Assembly (NCBI RefSeq): GCF_027943945.1
Contig: NZ_AP027141.1
Location: 2,418,001 to 2,482,000 of the forward strand
DNA: 64,000 nt
Direction: 5' to 3'
Source: Microbacterium terricola
Lineage (GTDB): Bacteria; Actinomycetota; Actinomycetes; Actinomycetales; Microbacteriaceae
Below, piece after piece: positions 56,300 to 62,410 of the stretch. A program made the translations under genes and the position numbers. Below the pieces are notes generated by a model that had not been told where the DNA came from, did not search any database, and worked only from the letters and a program-made list of their open reading frames with translations. How positions within the stretch are numbered: the stretch's first letter is position 1; the number at the start of each line of letters is the position of its first letter.

Positions 56300-57250
56300 T
56301 CAGCGTGCGCGGCGGGCCTTGAGGAAGACGTCGATGATGGCCCAGATGGCGCCGGCCGCGATCCCGAATCCGGCGACGATCGAGACGATCTGGCCGACCT
56401 CCGCCCCGTCGTCGGGAATGACCGTCGTCCAGAACTGGGGGTTGATGAGCCTGTCCTGCGACAGCAGCCAGAGCGCCGGCACGCTCGCGACGAGGGTGAG
56501 TGCCGCGCTGATGCCGGCGAGCGTCATCGTCCAGCGTCCGACCAGGTACACCACGACCTGGAGGCCGGTCTGCACCGCCATGACCAGGAACAGCCCGCCG
56601 AGCCACCATGGCCACAGCCCCGGGTCGAGGAAGCTGATGTCGACACCGGGCACGAAGCCGATGACCTGGTCCCAGATGATGGCCCCGACGCCGACGACGA
56701 GTCCGACGACCGAGGTCAGCATCTCCCCGAGGCCCGCGCCCGACTGGCGTGGCTGGGGCAGCTGGTCGAGGGTCCAGGGCACCAGGGCGTCGTCCTCGGT
56801 GGCACGGGTGGAGTAGCGCTCGACGAGCACGAACACGAATGTCACCCAGAAGCCGAGGTGCACGATCACCTGGAGAACCACGGTGACGGTCGTGCCGACG
56901 ATCGACCCGAACGGGTCGCCGGCGAGCGTCATGCCCAGCGCCACGCCGAACGCCGCGAAGGGTGGCACGATCCACATCAGCAGCTTCAGCAGCCGCCACC
57001 AGTCGAGGTAGTACTTCGGCCCGATCAGATGCAGCGGACGGTCGGTGTAGCCGGCGGCGAGCTTGTCGGGGTCGCCGAGCCCGGTGAGGACCTCGCGCTC
57101 GGCGATCTCAGCCGGCTCGCCGGCTCCGAGCCGCGCGTCGATCTGATCGTCGATGGATGCCCGCAGCTCGGCGCCGAGGTCGGCGCGCTGCCGTTCGGGC
57201 ACCGTGCGCATGGCCGCCTCGACGTAGCGGTCGGTCAGGGTCGCGTTCAT
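56300..57250 (-). CDS. permease-prefix-domain membrane protein (second module)
   Basis: 316 residues. N-terminal prefix domain DRYVEAAMRTVPERQRADLGAE to TGLGDPDKLAAGY (a HAAS-like helical domain), then about seven helices. Directly downstream of a PadR gene (5-nt gap), the same arrangement as at 38488-39749 but with low sequence similarity. No transporter gene is attached here. Confidence 0.86.
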   Translation of the reverse strand: MNATLTDRYVEAAMRTVPERQRADLGAELRASIDDQIDARLGAGEPAEIAEREVLTGLGDPDKLAAGYTDRPLHLIGPKYYLDWWRLLKLLMWIVPPFAAFGVALGMTLAGDPFGSIVGTTVTVVLQVIVHLGFWVTFVFVLVERYSTRATEDDALVPWTLDQLPQPRQSGAGLGEMLTSVVGLVVGVGAIIWDQVIGFVPGVDISFLDPGLWPWWLGGLFLVMAVQTGLQVVVYLVGRWTMTLAGISAALTLVASVPALWLLSQDRLINPQFWTTVIPDDGAEVGQIVSIVAGFGIAAGAIWAIIDVFLKARRAR

Positions 57251-57255
57251 GGTCG

Positions 57256-57588
57256 TCACTCCTCGGGGAGGGAGGCGATCGCGGCGGCGATCGCGTGGAA
57301 CTCGGTGGTGAGGGTCGCAGCGAGCCGCGTGCCGGCCGCGCTGGTGCGGTAGAACTTGCGGGGCCTCGCCTCGTCGGTGTTCCACTCGCTCGTGAGGAAT
57401 CCCTGCTTCTCGAGGCGCCGCAGCAGCGGGTACAGCGTGTTGGCATCGGTGTCGAAGCCGCGCTCGCCCAGCTGCTCGAGCAGTCCGTAGCCGTATCCGG
57501 GGACCGCCAGCGTCCGCAGGCAGGCGAGCACGACCGTGCCGCGCCGCAGTTCCTGCAGATGGGTATCGAGGATCTCGTTCTCGCTCAC
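57256..57588 (-). CDS. PadR-family transcriptional regulator (second module)
   Basis: 110 residues. TVVLACLRTLAVPGYGYGLLEQL, NTLYPLLRRLEKQGFLTSEW and RKFYRTSAAGTRLAA define a PadR-s2 winged helix. GTG start 7 nt after its -10 box (leaderless). A palindrome in the promoter spacer indicates autorepression. Confidence 0.93.
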   Translation of the reverse strand: MSENEILDTHLQELRRGTVVLACLRTLAVPGYGYGLLEQLGERGFDTDANTLYPLLRRLEKQGFLTSEWNTDEARPRKFYRTSAAGTRLAATLTTEFHAIAAAIASLPEE

Positions 57589-57595
57589 GGATCAC

Positions 57596-57625
57596 ACGTT
57601 ACTGTGTCTCACACACTATTGTCAA
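57596..57625 (-). promoter_or_regulatory. PadR promoter with operator between -35 and -10
   Basis: Minus-strand -35 TTGACA (57620-57625), 18-nt spacer and -10 TAACGT (57596-57601). The spacer is covered by the near-perfect palindrome TACTGTGT-CTC-ACACACTA (57600-57618, one mismatched pair). Transcription would begin at or next to the GTG start. Confidence 0.68.
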
Positions 57626-57706
57626 TCACCCACCGCTGTGTGAATCGCGCACCGGGCGATTGACCCGGCATGGTCGATCAGACACAATCGAGAAAAGGGA
57701 GCCGCC

Positions 57707-57880
57707 ATGGGACTGCGCACCAGCTGGAACCGCGTGAAGAACGCGATCTTCGGGAAGCCGCTCAGCCACGAAGAGGCACAGGCGCGGCACGAGGCCCAGG
57801 TCGCGACGCAGCGGCAGGCGTCGTCGGTGAACGGCTCCGAGCGCGGCCGCCAGGTGCAGAACCAGTCATATTGGTTCTGA
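57707..57880 (+). CDS. 57-residue hypothetical protein
   Basis: Reads MGLRTSWNRVKNAIFGKPLS, then a Gln/Arg/Ala-rich helix (EEAQARHEAQVATQRQ), and ends NQSYWF. A strong AAAAGGGAG ribosome-binding site is 6 nt before the ATG. Basic and amphipathic; possibly membrane- or nucleic-acid-associated. Its last 10 nt overlap the predicted start of menC, suggesting coupling. Confidence 0.72.
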   Translation: MGLRTSWNRVKNAIFGKPLSHEEAQARHEAQVATQRQASSVNGSERGRQVQNQSYWF

Positions 57881-58872
57881 CGCTCCCGCCGCTGACCGAG
57901 CTCCTCGCGTCGGCCCGTGTGGTCGCCCTCCCGCTGGCGACCCGCTTCCGCGGCATCGACGTGCGCGAGGCGGTGCTCCTCGAGGGCCCGCAGGGGTGGA
58001 CGGAGTTCTCTCCGTTCACCGAGTACGACGACGAGGAGGCGGCCACCTGGCTCGCCGCCGCGATCGACTACGGATGGCGTGAGCAGCCGCCGGCGCTGCG
58101 GACCGAGATCCCGGTCAACGCGACAGTCCCCGCGGTCGCGGCAGCATCCGTCGCAGAGATCCTCGCCCGCTTCGACGGGTGCCGCACCGCGAAGGTGAAG
58201 GTCGCCGAGCGCGGCCAGAGCCTGGACGAGGACGTCGCCCGCGTGCACGCCGTGCGCGCCGCCATGGGACCCGAGGGTCGCATCCGCGTCGATGCCAACG
58301 GCGGATGGAACCTCGATGAGGCCGAGCACGCGATCCACGCGCTGGCCGACTGCGACCTCGAGTACGTCGAGCAGCCGTGCGCGAGCATCGAGGAGCTCGC
58401 CGAGCTGCGTCGGCGCGTGAAGTACATGGGCATCCCCATCGCGGCGGACGAGAGCGTCCGCAAGGCCGCTGACCCGCTCGCGGTCGCTCGAGCGGGCGCC
58501 GCGGACCTGCTGGTCGTGAAGGCGCAGCCGCTCGGCGGCGTCCGCCGCGCTCTCGAGATCGTGTCGGAGGCCGGCCTGCCTGCCGTCGTGTCCAGCGCCC
58601 TGGACACCTCGGTCGGCCTCGCGATGGGCGTCTCGCTCGCCGCGGCGCTGCCCGACCTGACGTACGACTGCGGGCTCGGCACCGCGGCACTGCTCGCCGG
58701 CGACGTGACGGCCACTCCCCTGCTGCCGCGTGGAGGGATGCTGCCGGTCGGCCGCGTCGGCGCAGACCCGTCACTGCTCGATGAGTTCGCCGCGCCGGCG
58801 GACCGGGAACAGTGGTGGCACGAGCGGATCGCCCGCTGCCACGCCGTGCTCAGCGCCGCGGCGCCTCGATGA
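57871..58872 (+). CDS. menC: o-succinylbenzoate synthase
   Basis: 333 residues. Enolase-superfamily residues in order: TAKVKVAERG (catalytic Lys), RVDANGGWNLDEA, YVEQPCASIEELAEL, PIAADESVRK and VVKAQPLGGVRRA. It dehydrates SHCHC to o-succinylbenzoate in menaquinone synthesis. The N-terminal LPPLTELLASARVVALPL is the normal MenC opening; the TTG at 57871 is the best start, but no clear ribosome-binding site is present and translational coupling to the small gene is likely. Separated from the other men genes by 11 kb. Confidence 0.93.
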   Translation: MVLTLPPLTELLASARVVALPLATRFRGIDVREAVLLEGPQGWTEFSPFTEYDDEEAATWLAAAIDYGWREQPPALRTEIPVNATVPAVAAASVAEILARFDGCRTAKVKVAERGQSLDEDVARVHAVRAAMGPEGRIRVDANGGWNLDEAEHAIHALADCDLEYVEQPCASIEELAELRRRVKYMGIPIAADESVRKAADPLAVARAGAADLLVVKAQPLGGVRRALEIVSEAGLPAVVSSALDTSVGLAMGVSLAAALPDLTYDCGLGTAALLAGDVTATPLLPRGGMLPVGRVGADPSLLDEFAAPADREQWWHERIARCHAVLSAAAPR

Positions 58873-59494
58873 TCAGCCGGATCATCAGCGCGAGCACGTC
58901 ATTGGTGCGCTGGGCGACCTCTTCGTAGGCGAGTCCCGCCATCGTGGCCCGCACCGATTCGCCCTCCCATGCGGTGAGCATGAGCCGCGCCGCGTCGGCG
59001 GCCTCGACCCGCAGGACGAGCTGGTTGGACTCGACGATCTCCGTGATCAGCTGCGCGACACTCGTGCGCATCTCCGCGTCCTGCGCGAGGTAGGCGGCGG
59101 CCAGCTCCGGTGAGCGCAGCGCGTTGATGCGGATCTCGCTCATCAGCATGACGCCGACGTGGTCGGCCACCGACACGTCGAGGACCAGGGGGATGATCGC
59201 CGCGAGGTCGGTGATCTGCGCGCCGAGAGCACCCTCGCACTCGAGCTCGGCGATGCGCGCGCGGACGGCCTCCATGCGCGCGGTGGCCACCTGGCCGGCG
59301 AGCTCGAGGAAGAGCTCGTCCTTCGAGGCGAAGTTCGAGTAGAACGCCCCGCGGGTGAACCCGGCACGCTCGCAGATCGCCTCGACCGAGGCGGCGTCCA
59401 GGCCGACCTCGGCGAACAGCTGGGCGGCGGCGTCGAGCAGCTTCGCCCTGGTGGTCTCCCGTCGACGGCTGGGCGGGGCGGCCGGATCCGTCAT
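58850..59494 (-). CDS. TetR-family transcriptional regulator of the MMPL-YhgE operon
   Basis: 214 residues. Helix-turn-helix KLLDAAAQLFAEVGLDAASV then CERAGFTRGAFYSNFASKDE, followed by a helical ligand domain. AAAGGGG precedes the ATG. Divergent from the MMPL gene, with two palindromes in between that are obvious operators. Its 3' end overlaps menC by 23 nt. Confidence 0.94.
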   Translation of the reverse strand: MTDPAAPPSRRRETTRAKLLDAAAQLFAEVGLDAASVEAICERAGFTRGAFYSNFASKDELFLELAGQVATARMEAVRARIAELECEGALGAQITDLAAIIPLVLDVSVADHVGVMLMSEIRINALRSPELAAAYLAQDAEMRTSVAQLITEIVESNQLVLRVEAADAARLMLTAWEGESVRATMAGLAYEEVAQRTNDVLALMIRLIIEAPRR

Positions 59495-59537
59495 GGTCGA
59501 CCCCTTTCCACGTCGTGATTCACACCGGCTGCTCAGT

Positions 59538-59593
59538 TTGAACGGTCAGCGAGTCCTTACGATACACTCATGTATCCGATACAGCGCTGTATC
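59538..59593 (+). promoter_or_regulatory. MMPL promoter with twin TetR operators
   Basis: -35 TTGAAC (59538-59543) and -10 GATACA or TACACT (59561-59568). Two perfect inverted repeats follow: GATACA-CTCA-TGTATC (59561-59576) and GATACA-GCGC-TGTATC (59578-59593), centres 17 bp apart. The first covers the -10 box, so bound repressor would exclude RNA polymerase. Confidence 0.75.
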
Positions 59594-59626
59594 CGAATCT
59601 CCTGATCGCACTCTCGCGGAGGCGCC

Positions 59627-62410
59627 GTGTCTACTCTGTTGTACGCCCTCGGCCGCTGGTCGTACCGCCACTCGTGGCGTGTCCTGGTGTCCTGGCTGCT
59701 GCTGCTCGCCCTGGCCGGCGGCGCTGCTGCCGTCTTCATGAAGGGCACGGACAACGCCTTCTCGATCCCGGGCACCGAGGCGCAGGAGGGCATCGCCCTG
59801 CTGGATCGGACGTTCCCGCAGGCGAGCGGCACGAGCGCGCAGCTCATCGTCGTCGCCGACGAGGGCGAGAGCGTCGAGGACGAGCCGTACACGACCGCGA
59901 TCGCCGACACCGTCGCCGCCTTCGAGGACGTCGACGGCGTGATCGCCGTGACCGACCCGTTCGATGAGATGGTCTCCGGCCTGGTCTCCGACGATGAGTC
60001 GGCCGCGGTCATCCGACTGCAGTTCGACGGCCAGTCGACCGACGTCTCCGCCGAGACCAAGGCCGAGCTCCAGGACGTCGCCGACGACATGCGCGACACC
60101 CTTCCCGACGGCGCCCAGGTCGCGCTGGGCGGCGACCTCTTCTCCACCTCCGTCCCCGCACTCTCGCTCATCGAGGCCGCCGGCGTCCTGATCGCGCTGT
60201 TCGTGCTGATCGTCACATTCCGCTCCATCGCCGTGGCCTGGTTCCCCCTGGTCAGCGCGCTGATCGGCGTCGGGCTCGGCATCGCGCTCATCTACGTCTC
60301 GACCGCGTTCGCCTCCATCTCGTCGACCACGCCGATGCTCGCGATCATGCTGGGGCTCGCCGTCGGCATCGACTACGCCCTGTTCATCGTCGCGCGACAT
60401 CAGGACCAGGTGCGCTCGGGCGTCGAGCCGGAGGAGTCCGCCGCGCGCGCGACCGGCACGGCCGGCTCGGCGGTGGTCTTCGCCGGCGTCACCGTGCTCA
60501 TCGCCCTCATCGGCCTCGGCTTCGCCGGCATCCCGTTCCTCACCACCATGGGCATCGCCGCGGCGGTCACCGTGGCGATCGCCGTGCTCGTCGCCGTCAC
60601 CCTGACGCCTGCGCTGCTCGGGTTCTCGAAGGGCCGCGTCGTCGGCTGGCCGCGCCGCGCGAGCCGGCGCACGAGCCGGCGCGCAGCCGCCGCGGCGACC
60701 GCGACGCGCACCGCCCGCCCGAAGCGCGGCTTCGCCGAGCGCTGGGTCACCGGCGTCACCCGGCACCCCGTCGCCGTCACGGTCTCCGTCGTGGTCGGCC
60801 TCGGCATCCTCGCCGTACCCGCCGCGAGCCTCGCGCTCGCTCTGCCGAACGCCGGCATGCAGGCCGAGTCGAGCCCGGCCCGTCAGGCCTACGACCTGAC
60901 CGCAGAGCACTTCGGCCCCGGCACCAACGGACCGCTCATCATGACCGGCACGATCGTGACGTCCACGGATCCGCTCGGCCTCATGGACGACCTGGCCGCC
61001 GAGGTCGAGAAGATCCCGGGCGTCAAGGAGGTCGCCCTGGCGACCCCCAACCAGACGGCCGACACCGGGCTCATCCAGATCGTTCCCGAGACCGCACCGG
61101 ACGACCCGGCGACCGCCCAGCTCGTCCGCGACCTGCGCGCCGAGCACGACCGCCTGCTCGACGAGTACGGCGTCGACCTGAAGGTCACCGGCTTCACCGC
61201 CGTCGGCATCGACATCTCCGACCGACTCGGGGCGGCGCTGCTGCCCTTCGGCCTGTTCGTCGTCGGTCTCTCGCTGGTCCTCCTCATGATCGTGTTCCGC
61301 TCGATCTGGGTGCCGATCAAGGCGGCGGTCGGGTACCTGCTCTCGGTGCTCGCGGCGTTCGGCGTCGTGGCGGCCGTGTTCGAGTGGGGCTGGCTCGCCG
61401 ACGCGCTGCACGTCACCCGCACCGGCCCGGTGATCAGCTTCATGCCGATCATCCTGATGGGCGTCCTGTTCGGCCTGGCCATGGACTACGAGGTCTTCCT
61501 CGTCTCCCGGATGCGGGAGGACTACGTCCACGCACGCCGCGCCGCAGGCGGGCGCGGAACCCGCACCATGGCCGTCGGCGCCGTGCGCTCCGGGTTCACC
61601 GCATCCGCTCGCGTCGTCACCGCCGCCGCGCTCATCATGTTCGCCGTCTTCGCCGCATTCGTCCCGGAGGGCGACTCGTCGCTCAAGCCGATCGCGCTGG
61701 GGCTCGCCGTCGGCATCGCGGTGGATGCGTTCATCGTGCGCATGACCTTGGTCCCGGCCGTGATGGCCCTGCTCGGCGACAAGGCGTGGTGGATGCCGCG
61801 GTGGCTCGACCGCATCCTCCCCCACTTCGACATCGAGGGCGAAGCCGTCGAGCGCGAGCTCGCACTGACCGACTGGCCCGAGCACGACTCGACCGCGATC
61901 GCGGTGGCCGAGGAGCTCAGCCTGACCGACGAGGACGTCACCGTGTACGACGGCGTCGCCCTGCGCGTCGAGCCGGGCGAGTCCCTCGTCGTCACCTCCG
62001 CCGATCCGCGCCGCTCGCGGGCGCTGCTGCTCGGCATCGCCGGCCGGCTCGCGCCCACCGGCGGCAAGCTGCGCGTCGTGGGCCACCTGCTCCCCGAGCG
62101 CGCCGCCTGGGTGCGTGCGCACGTGGCCGTGGCGCTCCTCGAGGACGCTGCCGACCCCGTGACCGAACTCAGCCGCGCCGTCCGCGGAGGCGGCCGCCTC
62201 ATCGTCATCGACGGCGCCGATGTCCTCACCGGCGCGGAGCTCGATCGCGCCGCCGCCGTGCTCCGCGACGCCGACCCGTCGGCCGTCATCGTGTCGGCAC
62301 GCGATGCCGCCGCCGCCCGCTCCCTGCTGATCGAGGCGCGCCGCGTGAACGCCGGCATCCTCGACCTCGACCATTCCCGCACCGCTGTGACTTCGGAGGT
62401 CACCTCATGA
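59627..62410 (+). CDS. MMPL-family transporter with C-terminal degenerate ABC-ATPase-like domain
   Basis: 927 residues, GTG start behind CGGAGG. Residues 1-720 are a full MMPL (RND-type) exporter with 12 helices in two halves. GLAVGIDYALFIVARHQDQ and GLAMDYEVFLVSRMRED carry the proton-relay Asp-Tyr pairs. Residues about 722-927 are soluble and follow the order of an ABC ATPase (ELSLTDEDVTVYDGVALRV, VEPGESLVVTSADPRRSRAL, LRVVGHLLPE, LIVIDGADVL, AVIVSARDA) but lack the Walker A Lys-Ser and the Walker B Glu, so ATP hydrolysis is unlikely. Overlaps the YhgE/Pip gene by 4 nt. Probably exports lipids or amphiphiles. Confidence 0.9.
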   Translation: MSTLLYALGRWSYRHSWRVLVSWLLLLALAGGAAAVFMKGTDNAFSIPGTEAQEGIALLDRTFPQASGTSAQLIVVADEGESVEDEPYTTAIADTVAAFEDVDGVIAVTDPFDEMVSGLVSDDESAAVIRLQFDGQSTDVSAETKAELQDVADDMRDTLPDGAQVALGGDLFSTSVPALSLIEAAGVLIALFVLIVTFRSIAVAWFPLVSALIGVGLGIALIYVSTAFASISSTTPMLAIMLGLAVGIDYALFIVARHQDQVRSGVEPEESAARATGTAGSAVVFAGVTVLIALIGLGFAGIPFLTTMGIAAAVTVAIAVLVAVTLTPALLGFSKGRVVGWPRRASRRTSRRAAAAATATRTARPKRGFAERWVTGVTRHPVAVTVSVVVGLGILAVPAASLALALPNAGMQAESSPARQAYDLTAEHFGPGTNGPLIMTGTIVTSTDPLGLMDDLAAEVEKIPGVKEVALATPNQTADTGLIQIVPETAPDDPATAQLVRDLRAEHDRLLDEYGVDLKVTGFTAVGIDISDRLGAALLPFGLFVVGLSLVLLMIVFRSIWVPIKAAVGYLLSVLAAFGVVAAVFEWGWLADALHVTRTGPVISFMPIILMGVLFGLAMDYEVFLVSRMREDYVHARRAAGGRGTRTMAVGAVRSGFTASARVVTAAALIMFAVFAAFVPEGDSSLKPIALGLAVGIAVDAFIVRMTLVPAVMALLGDKAWWMPRWLDRILPHFDIEGEAVERELALTDWPEHDSTAIAVAEELSLTDEDVTVYDGVALRVEPGESLVVTSADPRRSRALLLGIAGRLAPTGGKLRVVGHLLPERAAWVRAHVAVALLEDAADPVTELSRAVRGGGRLIVIDGADVLTGAELDRAAAVLRDADPSAVIVSARDAAAARSLLIEARRVNAGILDLDHSRTAVTSEVTS

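Noticed and set aside
59546..62374. Very long open frame antisense to the MMPL gene (over 900 codons)
   Set aside because: Composition is His/Arg/Asp-rich without any domain, the typical complement of a GC-rich gene; MMPL on the other strand has clear motifs and a ribosome-binding site.
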